From Planctomycetia bacterium (GTDB lineage Bacteria; Planctomycetota; Planctomycetia; Pirellulales; Thermoguttaceae): 43,442 nucleotides of DNA. Shown here piece after piece: positions 36,604 to 43,442 of this stretch. Numbering within the stretch: the first letter of the stretch is position 1; each line of letters opens with the position of its first letter. Below the pieces are notes generated by a model, which made no database searches, was not told where the DNA came from, and saw nothing but the letters and a program-made list of their open reading frames with translations. Location of the stretch: positions 1-43,442 of the forward strand of contig JAUNMR010000021.1 of assembly GCA_030537455.1 (NCBI GenBank). Direction: 5' to 3'. Made by a program: the position numbers and the translations under genes.

Positions 36604-37530
36604 CTAATCCGTCTCCGGCTGCGTCGCGTGCGCCACAACCTCTTTGAGCAGCTCAAGATAGCGTAGCGTCAATCCCGAGGGACGCACGCTCCTGGGAAGA
36701 ATATATCCTATGCGCATATAGTCCTCCACCGCAAGCGGACGCGCCACGATATTTGAACCGTTGAGCTGCTCGCTAATCACGCCGGAACAGATCGTATAGC
36801 CGTGCATGCCCACGAGCATATTAAAAAGCGTCGCTCGATCGCATACCACGATCTCCTTATCGCAATCAACCGCGCTCATAATCTCTTCGGAAAAATAAAA
36901 TGAATTATGCGCGCCCTGCTCATACGCCAAGCGTGGGTAGGGACGCAGGTCTTCCATAGTCGCCACGTCCAATTTCGCCAGCGGACTTTCCTTCCCGAGA
37001 AATACGTGAGGCTTTGCTATAAAGAGCGTCTCAAAGCTCAGGTCTTCTTCATTAAGCGTACGCGTGAGCGCCTCCTCGTTAAACTTATTGAGGTAAAGCA
37101 CGCCGACCTGACTGCGTAGTCGCGCCACGTCCTCAATGACGTCAAAGGTCGTGGTCTCGCGCAAGTGAAATTTATACTTGTCCCCGCCCTGCTCGCGTAA
37201 AAGCGCCACAAACGCTTCCACCACAAAAGAATAATGCTGTGCCGACACGCAGAAGTTACGCTTGCGCGCGTTGTTACCCCGGCGATAGCGTTGCTCCATC
37301 ATTCTGGCCTGCTCCACCACCTGGCGAGCGTAGCCGACAAACTCCTCCCCCTCGCGCGTGAGAGACACGCCCTTGTTCGTGCGCTTGAAAATATCGATAT
37401 TAAATTCCTTCTCAAGAGATCGAATCGTAAAGGAAAGACTCGGCTGAGAAATAAAGAGCGAACTAGCCGCCTCGGTGATCGAACCGAGACGCGCCGTCTC
37501 TATAAGCTGTTCCAACTGACGAAGCGTCAT
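36604..37530 (-). CDS. LysR-family transcriptional regulator, divergent from metE
   Basis: A 308-residue DNA-binding regulator. Residues 1-60 form the winged helix-turn-helix (TLRQLEQLIETARLGSITEAASSLFISQPSLSFTIRSLEKE), followed by the linker helix and a periplasmic-binding-protein-like effector domain. It is read away from metE across a 205-bp intergenic region that contains a dyad (37582-37597), the classic LysR arrangement, so control of metE is a reasonable inference. It is not clearly MetR; the effector is unknown. GGAG lies 6 bases before the ATG. It ends 19 bp from the convergent EEP gene. Confidence 0.92.
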   Translation of the reverse strand: MTLRQLEQLIETARLGSITEAASSLFISQPSLSFTIRSLEKEFNIDIFKRTNKGVSLTREGEEFVGYARQVVEQARMMEQRYRRGNNARKRNFCVSAQHYSFVVEAFVALLREQGGDKYKFHLRETTTFDVIEDVARLRSQVGVLYLNKFNEEALTRTLNEEDLSFETLFIAKPHVFLGKESPLAKLDVATMEDLRPYPRLAYEQGAHNSFYFSEEIMSAVDCDKEIVVCDRATLFNMLVGMHGYTICSGVISEQLNGSNIVARPLAVEDYMRIGYILPRSVRPSGLTLRYLELLKEVVAHATQPETD

Positions 37531-37581
37531 GACGTCTCCATAATTTTTTATTTTTGATTATACCGTGGTTATAGTTTTAAT

Positions 37582-37597
37582 CTATGACCTCCCATAG
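37582..37597. promoter_or_regulatory. LysR-type operator candidate between lysR and metE
   Basis: ctatg-acctcc-catag is a perfect 5-bp dyad with a 6-bp spacer, close to the T-N11-A layout of LysR sites, about 12 bp upstream of the metE -35 element. A second, imperfect dyad (atacc-gtg-gttat) lies about 20 bp to the left. Confidence 0.5.
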
Positions 37598-37608
37598 TTA
37601 TTTTGTAT

Positions 37609-37636
37609 TTGACGAATTCACAATTTGCGATAGAGT
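37609..37636 (+). promoter_or_regulatory. metE promoter
   Basis: TTGACG (37609-37614), a 16-bp spacer and TAGAGT (37631-37636). The start near 37644 leaves a leader of about 90 nt. That leader shows no recognisable cobalamin or SAM riboswitch. Confidence 0.55.
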
Positions 37637-37735
37637 ATTAGAATAGCACAGATATGGAGTGCGCGCGTCCACGCGCCTCTTGTAATCATCGATCGTCACG
37701 ACGCGCATTACGCGTCAATAGGAGCGTTTTATCAT

Positions 37736-40009
37736 ATGCAATCATCAGTCATCGGTTATCCGCGCATAGGCGCGCATCGCGAATTAAAGTTCGCGTCTGA
37801 AAAATATTTCCGTGGTGAAATTAGCGCGTCTGAACTTCGCGCGACCGCCAGTGAGCTTCGTAAACTTCACTGGACGACGCAACGCGACAAGGGCGTCGAC
37901 TACATTCCCAGCGGCGATTTCTCCTTCTATGACTCCACCCTCGACGTCGCTGCGCTCCTGAATGTGATACCCGCGCGGTATCGCGAACTTAAGGTTCAAG
38001 ATCCGATCGACGTCTACTTCGCCATGGCGCGCGGTACCCAGGGCGTTCAGGGCGACGTCAAAGCGCTCGCCATGAAGAAGTGGTTCAATACCAATTACCA
38101 CTATATCGTTCCGGAACTGGAAGATACGACGGAAATCCGCGTGGTCGACGACTCCTTCTTCGACGGTTATCGTCAGGCGAAAGAACTTGGAATCGAGACG
38201 AAGCCGACCATTATCGGACCGTTCACCTTCCTACAACAGTGTCGCGTGGTCGGAACGCGTGCGAAAGAAAGCTACGAAGCGGAACTTATCGCCGCGTATA
38301 AGGCAATCGTTGCGCGCGCCGCAGAACTTGGCGTGCAATGGTTGCAATTGGAAGAGCCCTCCCTGGTGCGCGACCTGACCGAAGCGGATCGCAAACGTCT
38401 GGTCGCCTTCTACGACGCGCTCGCAAGCGTTAAGGGCGCGACGAAACTCCTGATCCAAACCTACTTCGGCGACGTGCGAGACTGCTATGAAGACCTCGTG
38501 GCGCTGAAGGTCGACGGTATCGGGCTGGACTTCGTGGAAGGTCGTCAGACCCTGGAACTGGTGCGTAACCATAAGTTCCCGCAAGACAAAGTACTGTTCG
38601 CCGGCGTGGTCAACGGTAAAAATATCTGGCGCAATAACTACGCGAAAACCCTGGAACTACTGACCGAACTGCGCACGCTCGCCGCCAATTTGGTCGTGGG
38701 TACCTCCTGCTCGCTCCTGCACTCGCCCTACTCGCTGCAGTACGAAACGAAACTGGAAGAGACCGCCAAAGCGCGTCTGGCTTTCGCGCAAGAGAAACTC
38801 GGCGAACTCCATGAACTGAGCGTTCTTATCGAAGACGCTAACTACCAGCAAAACGCCGCTTACATCGCCAATGGCGTTGCGAACGCCTTGCAAACGCACA
38901 ACGACCCGGCAGTTCAAGCGCGCGTCGCCGCCATTAAAGACGCCGACTACACGCGTCTGCCCGCTTTCGAGGAACGTATGGCGATCCAGCGCGACGCCTT
39001 CAAACTTCCGCTCCTGCCGACCACAACGATCGGCTCCTTCCCGCAAACCGCACAGGTCAAATCGACCCGTTCCGCCTTCCGTAAGGGGCAAATCTCCAAG
39101 GAAGAATACGAAACCTTCGTTAAGGAACAAATCGCCGGTTGCGTGCGTCTGCAAGAGGAACTCGGTCTGGACGTGCTTGTCCACGGCGAATTCGAACGCA
39201 ACGACATGGTCGAGTACTTCGGAGAAAACCTCGCTGGTTTCCTCTTCACCGTCAACGGCTGGGTGCAGTCTTATGGCACGCGTTGCGTTAAGCCGCCGAT
39301 CGTCTTCGGCGACGTCTCGCGCCCCAACGCCATGACCGTAAAGTGGTCCGTCTACACGCAATCTCTCACGAGCAAGCCGGTCAAGGGCATGCTCACCGGT
39401 CCGGTCACGATTCTGAACTGGTCCTTCCCGCGCGAAGACGTCTCGCTGAAGGAACAAGCGTTGCAACTGGCGCTCGCGATCCAAGACGAAGTCCTCGATC
39501 TGGAAAAGAACGGCATTCGCGTGGTGCAAATCGACGAAGCCGCGCTACGTGAGAAGCTCCCGCTTCGTCGCTCCGACTGGGAAAGCGAATACCTCGTGTG
39601 GGCCATTCCCGCCTTCCGTCTCACTCACAGTAAGACCAAGCCGGAAACCCAAATCCACACCCATATGTGCTATAGCGAATTCACCGATATCATCCCGTGG
39701 ATCGACGCTATGGACGCCGACGTTATCACCTTTGAAGCGTCCCGCTCACAGTTGCAAATCCTCGACTCCCTCAAGGAAAACAACTTCAAAACGCAAGTCG
39801 GTCCGGGCGTCTACGATATTCACTCTCCGCGCGTGCCGAGTGTGGAAGAAATCGAAGCTACGCTCCAGAAGGAACTGGAAAAGGTCGAACAGAAGAAACT
39901 CTGGGTCAACCCCGACTGCGGTCTGAAGACGCGCGATGTGCCCGAAACCGTCGCGAGCCTCTCCAACCTTGTGGAAGCCGCCAAACGTACGCGCGCTAAA
40001 CTGCAGTAA
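37736..40009 (+). CDS. metE: Cobalamin-independent methionine synthase MetE
   Basis: Transfers the methyl group of 5-methyltetrahydropteroyl-triglutamate to homocysteine, the last step of methionine synthesis, in the cytoplasm. The 757 residues form two related barrels. The N-terminal half starts SVIGYPRIGAHRELK; the C-terminal half starts near LLPTTTIGSFPQT. Zinc ligands are all present: His643 and Cys645 (THMCYSEF), Glu667 (VITFEASRS) and Cys728 (NPDCGLKTR), matching E. coli 641/643/665/726. TAGGAG lies about 10 bases before the ATG. The gene is flanked by a divergent LysR regulator and a strong terminator. Confidence 0.97.
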   Translation: MQSSVIGYPRIGAHRELKFASEKYFRGEISASELRATASELRKLHWTTQRDKGVDYIPSGDFSFYDSTLDVAALLNVIPARYRELKVQDPIDVYFAMARGTQGVQGDVKALAMKKWFNTNYHYIVPELEDTTEIRVVDDSFFDGYRQAKELGIETKPTIIGPFTFLQQCRVVGTRAKESYEAELIAAYKAIVARAAELGVQWLQLEEPSLVRDLTEADRKRLVAFYDALASVKGATKLLIQTYFGDVRDCYEDLVALKVDGIGLDFVEGRQTLELVRNHKFPQDKVLFAGVVNGKNIWRNNYAKTLELLTELRTLAANLVVGTSCSLLHSPYSLQYETKLEETAKARLAFAQEKLGELHELSVLIEDANYQQNAAYIANGVANALQTHNDPAVQARVAAIKDADYTRLPAFEERMAIQRDAFKLPLLPTTTIGSFPQTAQVKSTRSAFRKGQISKEEYETFVKEQIAGCVRLQEELGLDVLVHGEFERNDMVEYFGENLAGFLFTVNGWVQSYGTRCVKPPIVFGDVSRPNAMTVKWSVYTQSLTSKPVKGMLTGPVTILNWSFPREDVSLKEQALQLALAIQDEVLDLEKNGIRVVQIDEAALREKLPLRRSDWESEYLVWAIPAFRLTHSKTKPETQIHTHMCYSEFTDIIPWIDAMDADVITFEASRSQLQILDSLKENNFKTQVGPGVYDIHSPRVPSVEEIEATLQKELEKVEQKKLWVNPDCGLKTRDVPETVASLSNLVEAAKRTRAKLQ

Positions 40010-40053
40010 CACAAAGTTTACATGGCTTAACGCCAAAGTTTTCACAAAAATAC

Positions 40054-40097
40054 AACGCGACGTCGCTACGCAAAAGTAGCGACGTCGCGTTCTTTAT
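40054..40097 (+). terminator. Intrinsic terminator after metE
   Basis: aacgcgacgtcgcta (40054-40068) pairs perfectly over 15 bp with tagcgacgtcgcgtt (40077-40091) around an 8-nt loop, followed by CTTTAT. On the minus strand a T-rich stretch follows too, so it may also stop transcripts from the tRNA gene. Confidence 0.8.
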
Positions 40098-40248
40098 GAG
40101 CGCTCGCGCGAAAAAGACGCGACGACAAGAAAAAAAAAGACTGCCAATAGACGAAACGACGCAAGCCCCAGAGGTTTGACTGGCGACGTCTCCTACAGCA
40201 GTACAGAGTCGTTGAGATTGATCGTCCGCACAAAGACGGAACTATTAG

Positions 40249-40322
40249 CACGCCTGAAGGGATTCGAACCCCCAACCCTCGGTTCCGAAGACCGATGCGC
40301 TATCCAATTGAGCCACAGGCGC
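40249..40322 (-). tRNA. tRNA-Arg (anticodon TCG)
   Basis: Read on the minus strand it gives a full cloverleaf: a 7-bp acceptor stem (GCGCCTG with CAGGCGT, the first pair being G-T), a D arm GCTCAATTGGATAGC, an anticodon stem TCGGT/ACCGA closing the loop CTTCGGA with anticodon TCG, and a T arm GGTTCGAATCC. The anticodon reads CGA. The 3' CCA is not encoded (the discriminator G is followed by CTAATA), so it must be added by the CCA-adding enzyme. Confidence 0.95.
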
Positions 40323-40453
40323 GTCAGGAACGCACAAAACGTCCAAGATTCGGCACAGCGCGCTCCAATAAGGGAACACGCCACACTTCCCTACTATTTT
40401 AATGGTATTTTACCATCGTGCAAGGCGTCGCTTTAAAAAAAATGCGAACGGAC

Positions 40454-41230
40454 TTAGCCGGCCTGAGCCAGCCCCAGCGGGAGTTCTTTGAGATTAAGCG
40501 CGTCGAGCGGCGCGGAGTTCTCACGATAGCTCACCGTTATATCGCCAAACGCTAGCGGTTGTTCCACATGAAGATAGCCGTGTCGCGTCAGTTCAAGAAT
40601 CGCCAGGAAAATACCAATGAGCGTCGCCTTATCGCTCGCGTTGTCAAAGAGCTGTGTGAAATTGACTACGCTCTCTTGTCGCACGCGACAATACACGCGC
40701 TGGATATGAACCGATAGGGGCGTGTCCTCGCGCTTCATGGCGTGACGAAAGACCGGGGATTTCTCACGCAAAATCTTACCGAAAGCGCCGACCAGATCCC
40801 AAAGTTCGACCTCTTGAATCGGCTCCTGCGCTAAATTGCGCGTCTTTGCGGGAATATCATTAGCCAATCGCGGGTAGCGACGTTGCCATCGTCGACCGCG
40901 CTCTTCGAGAAGACCGGCGTTTTCGCAGAATTTCCGATACGCTAAGAGCTGTACGACTAAGTCTTTACGCGGTTCTTCGATTTCCTCCACCGTCTTCTCT
41001 TCTTCGGTCGGAAGCGCCTGGAACGACTTAATCTCAATTAAAACGCTCGCAAGACAAAGAAACTCGCCGATCGTATCGAGATTCAAGGCCTCCAGTGCGT
41101 CGATAAACAGAAGGAACTGCTCGGTAATCTCGGCAATTGGGATATCGAAAACGTCAAGTTCGCGTTTACGTATCAGATAGAGCAAGAGGTCGAGCGGTCC
41201 ACTGAACGCGTCTAATTTCACGGCAAACAT
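40454..41230 (-). CDS. scpA: Segregation and condensation protein ScpA
   Basis: The kleisin subunit that bridges SMC heads in bacterial condensin, needed for chromosome compaction and segregation. The 258 residues begin with the family signature FSGPLDLLLYLIRKRELDVFDIPIAEITEQF (SMC-neck-binding region) and end with the winged-helix part ATLIGIFLAILELTRHGYLHVEQPLAFGDI. The length is normal. AAAGGA precedes the ATG. scpB and smc are not in the window. The gene for a small coiled-coil membrane protein ends 38 bp upstream on the same strand. Confidence 0.92.
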   Translation of the reverse strand: MFAVKLDAFSGPLDLLLYLIRKRELDVFDIPIAEITEQFLLFIDALEALNLDTIGEFLCLASVLIEIKSFQALPTEEEKTVEEIEEPRKDLVVQLLAYRKFCENAGLLEERGRRWQRRYPRLANDIPAKTRNLAQEPIQEVELWDLVGAFGKILREKSPVFRHAMKREDTPLSVHIQRVYCRVRQESVVNFTQLFDNASDKATLIGIFLAILELTRHGYLHVEQPLAFGDITVSYRENSAPLDALNLKELPLGLAQAG

Positions 41231-41268
41231 CGTCGAGTCCTTTCCACGTGTAAAACGCCGCTAGCGCG

Positions 41269-41637
41269 TTAGGCGCGTTTGCGTCGCGAACCGCTGGAAC
41301 GCGGCTCTTCAAAGGAGTGAAATTCATAACGTTGCGCCGAACCGCTACGCGCGCGAGCGTCCACGTCCAAAGAATTGAACGCGGCGTTGAGCGCGTGAGC
41401 AGCACGCGCGGCGCTTTGCGACAGTCGCTCCAGTTCCGCGCGTTTCGCCTCCATTTCACGCTGTGCATGTGCGCAATTCTCTTTGAATGCGCGTTCACGA
41501 CGCTGTAACTCCTCAAGCGCGCGATGAACGTCGCGACCTTCGCCTCGTGCGCCGTTAAAGTGAAAGGATAAAGCACCCAGAGCCAAAGAGCCGCCAAGGG
41601 CTGTCGCAAGCGTGGACGCCAGGAGTAACGTCTGCAT
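41269..41637 (-). CDS. Small membrane-anchored coiled-coil protein
   Basis: The frame opens at 41775, inside the terminator of the neighbouring unit, so the internal ATG at 41637 (MQTLLLASTLATALGGSL) is preferred; this gives 122 residues. One N-terminal hydrophobic segment (about 3-22) is followed by a charged helix rich in Glu, Arg and Ala (REMEAKRAELERLSQSAARA), probably a coiled coil, and a basic tail. No Shine-Dalgarno is visible. It lies 38 bp upstream of scpA on the same strand. The family is not recognised. Confidence 0.5.
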   Translation of the reverse strand: MQTLLLASTLATALGGSLALGALSFHFNGARGEGRDVHRALEELQRRERAFKENCAHAQREMEAKRAELERLSQSAARAAHALNAAFNSLDVDARARSGSAQRYEFHSFEEPRSSGSRRKRA

Positions 41638-41763
41638 AGTAGTCGTCGATAAGTTAGGACAAGCGTTATAAATCGCGGTCGCGCCAACGCGACGCGACGT
41701 CGCTATTTCTATAACAAATTCCCACCGTTTCCGCAAGCGCGCTTTTGACGCGTTTGCTCCGGA

Positions 41764-41804
41764 AAAATAAAGCACGCGCGTGCCTCATGGACAAACGCGC
41801 GTGC
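41764..41804 (-). terminator. Intrinsic terminator after cassette 3
   Basis: gcacgcgcgt (41772-41781) pairs perfectly with acgcgcgtgc (41795-41804); on the minus strand a TTTATTTTT tail follows. It lies 66 bp after the stop of the lipoprotein gene. Confidence 0.8.
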
Positions 41805-41870
41805 GGTTAGTTGGCATAAGAGGAGTCGCTCGTGGGAGCGCGCCCTAGCGTTGTTCATCGTCCTCTCGGA

Positions 41871-42353
41871 CTACACCCCCGGGGTGACGTTAGTTGGCTC
41901 AGAGGAGGAATCGAACTCGAAGTTCGCTTCGCTCGTGCCCTTGTCGGGAACGTCAAATCGCAGTTCGCCGCTATTGGCGCGCGGAGGCAACTTATAGGGA
42001 GAAACGTGCTCTTCGGTGACGCCTTCGACGGGATTTTCGTCCGCCTCGGGATCTTGCCATGCTAAAAAGACCACATAGGGACCGGGCACAACGCCTTTCT
42101 TATTGGATTCCGCCAGCTTCAGGGAATATTCTCCGTCCTGGTCGGTCATTCCAATGGCGACGGGGGGCACTGTCGCGGTATTTGCGGCAGACTGAAAGAC
42201 GACGCGGATATCCTGCGCCGGGACGCCGTCAACGACGATTTTACCGGAGACCGGCACAGTATGCGGTCCACAGCCCGGAAGAGCGAACAAAGCGAACGAC
42301 ACGACGCTCATGAGTAGAACGCGCACGGCGCTGAAGTTGAAACGATTATACAT
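41871..42353 (-). CDS. Small lipoprotein with beta-sandwich domain (cassette 3)
   Basis: A 160-residue predicted lipoprotein with its lipobox at Cys28 (ALPGC). The mature part, VPVSGKIVVDGVPAQDIRVVFQS, then GMTDQDGEYSLKL and GPYVVFLAW, matches the single carboxypeptidase regulatory-like domain of many planctomycete lipoproteins. It lies 33 bp downstream of the DUF1559 gene on the same strand with no terminator between, so the two are probably co-transcribed. Function is not established. Confidence 0.82.
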   Translation of the reverse strand: MYNRFNFSAVRVLLMSVVSFALFALPGCGPHTVPVSGKIVVDGVPAQDIRVVFQSAANTATVPPVAIGMTDQDGEYSLKLAESNKKGVVPGPYVVFLAWQDPEADENPVEGVTEEHVSPYKLPPRANSGELRFDVPDKGTSEANFEFDSSSEPTNVTPGV

Positions 42354-42386
42354 GTTTAACCTTTACGCTGTTATTAACTCAAATGA

Positions 42387-43442
42387 TCACGGGACTTGTG
42401 TGGTTTCACCGTCAGCGATAGCGCACAGACGTCCCCAAACGCCGATATCATACGGGGGGTTGCCCGAGCCTTTCCAACCGGTTCCGACATTGATCGTCTG
42501 GGAGATGAAATGCACGGAGCCGTCCAGGAAGGCGGCGTTGTGACCGTTGGCATGATACGCGCCGGCGGAACGACCACAGAAATACGTGCTTTGGGGCGAA
42601 CTGAGACCGCAGGTGTTAATACACAGCGTCCAGTTGTGAGAATAGAGCGTCGCGGCTTTCGGCGAGCAGGTGTAGATGTGGTTAGCCGCCACGCCAGACC
42701 AGAAGGTGCCACGACCCGGCATTTCACGAGGCTGATGGTGTTCGGTAAAGATCGCCGTATTAGAAGTTCCGTCGGTCACTGAGGCAAGCGAGTCGAAATG
42801 CAAACTGTACTTAGCGCCGTCCGCGCCGGTCACCGTGCCAAGATGAACGGTGTGAACCGCGCCACGGAGTATCTGGCGATTCGACGCGCCATTGTCGTCC
42901 CACCACCAGGTGCCGCCGGTATTCGTACCGCCAACAGCGCGATAGGAGCTGGTCCAAATATCGAATTTCGTATAGCTCGAATGACCGTCGTCGGTCGAGG
43001 GCTTCATTTGCTGCCCGATCCCGGGGTCGCTGGGACATTCGTAGATCGTCATTCTCAATTGCGCAAGTTCGCGATTACGACCCTGGTTACTGGCGTTCAC
43101 CGCGCCTTTCGTGGCGTTTTCAAGCGACGCGGCGCCGAAATACATCGAGAACGCGTTCTCTTGTTCAAGGAAGGGCAGTAGCGACACGCCCCACATCGAG
43201 AACCAACGCCACAAGCAGGCCGTGCTGTTACTGGTATTGCGCATGACAGCCCCGGCAGGGAGAACTTTGTTAACGTCGGCGTAGTTTTGGGTCGCAATCG
43301 CTAATTGACGCATCTTATTGGAACATTCCATACGTCGCGCCGCCTCGCGCGCCGCCTGAACCGCCGGCAAGAGCAGACCAATGAGAATACCAATAATCGC
43401 AATGACAACCAGAAGCTCAACCAGGGTAAAGCCGCGTTCGGT
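42387..43442 (-). CDS. DUF1559 prepilin-like protein (cassette 3, 5' end beyond the window)
   Basis: The frame is open to the right edge, where it reads [22 protein letters not shown], so only the first few codons are missing. The pilin-like helix runs into [27 protein letters not shown]. Near the C-terminus lies NAAFLDGSVHFISQTIN and the tail ends DGETTQVP, as usual for DUF1559 proteins. The DNA of the signal helix is less like cassettes 1 and 2 than those are to each other. About 352 residues are visible. Confidence 0.92.
   Translation of the reverse strand, partial: TERGFTLVELLVVIAIIGILIGLLLPAVQAAREAARRMECSNKMRQLAIATQNYADVNKVLPAGAVMRNTSNSTACLWRWFSMWGVSLLPFLEQENAFSMYFGAASLENATKGAVNASNQGRNRELAQLRMTIYECPSDPGIGQQMKPSTDDGHSSYTKFDIWTSSYRAVGGTNTGGTWWWDDNGASNRQILRGAVHTVHLGTVTGADGAKYSLHFDSLASVTDGTSNTAIFTEHHQPREMPGRGTFWSGVAANHIYTCSPKAATLYSHNWTLCINTCGLSSPQSTYFCGRSAGAYHANGHNAAFLDGSVHFISQTINVGTGWKGSGNPPYDIGVWGRLCAIADGETTQVP

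Noticed and set aside
37637..37735. Riboswitch in the metE leader
   Set aside because: The leader is short and lacks recognisable cobalamin or SAM riboswitch elements.
38657..39529. 290-residue minus-strand reading frame
   Set aside because: Antisense shadow of metE, whose zinc ligands and motifs prove the plus-strand frame.
41166..41687. 173-residue minus-strand frame
   Set aside because: Overlaps scpA and the coiled-coil gene in another frame; the Arg-rich sequence has no domain.

Overview
The window looks like a chromosomal segment of a planctomycete (Planctomycetota). The strongest sign is three genes for DUF1559 prepilin-like proteins with a near-invariant class III signal helix ([20 protein letters not shown]), each followed by a small lipoprotein gene. 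Other signs are planctomycete-type large secreted proteins of unknown function, a CcsB/CcsA cytochrome c maturation protein with a very large periplasmic part, and GH106-like glycosidases. I cannot place it below phylum; a host- or polysaccharide-associated member would fit the glycosidases. No rRNA, CRISPR array, prophage or insertion sequence was found. One tRNA and one lone serine recombinase were seen.

Layout. 1-1039 is non-coding, with a probable terminator for an upstream gene and a promoter for the next one. 1040-16636 is a plus-strand run: a type IIB Ca2+ P-type ATPase, two tandem near-identical secreted GH106-like glycosidases, RsmE, a MATE transporter, an ExbD-like protein, a large secreted helical-repeat protein, SerS and a tiny membrane protein. 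16731-23723 is one giant gene fusing ResB/CcsB to CcsA, with a linker expanded into repeated membrane hairpins. 23990-25725 is the first DUF1559/lipoprotein cassette (minus). 26025-29049 is a minus-strand pair: an NlpC/P60-like secreted protein and a large membrane protein. 29371-32088 encodes a 905-residue exported protein with a conserved core and an acidic low-complexity tail. 32316-32972 is a serine recombinase followed by about 450 bp of non-coding DNA. 33424-34959 is the second DUF1559/lipoprotein cassette (minus).

34960-35792 is an unusually signal-rich non-coding region: a perfect-consensus plus-strand promoter, a strong minus-strand terminator with no gene feeding it, and a second plus-strand promoter. 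Then come an EEP-family exported hydrolase, a LysR regulator divergent from metE, tRNA-Arg(TCG), ScpA with a small coiled-coil membrane protein, and the third DUF1559/lipoprotein cassette, cut by the right edge.

How the genes fit together. Most units are housekeeping (rsmE, serS, metE, scpA, tRNA, cytochrome c maturation). The accessory signal lies in the duplicated glycosidases, which show a 350-bp patch of perfect identity suggestive of gene conversion. It also lies in the repeated hairpin linker of the Ccs fusion, the thrice-repeated DUF1559/lipoprotein cassette, and the orphan non-coding locus at 35.2-35.7 kb. Many starts were moved from the longest reading frame to an internal ATG with a Shine-Dalgarno sequence; each case is explained in its entry.
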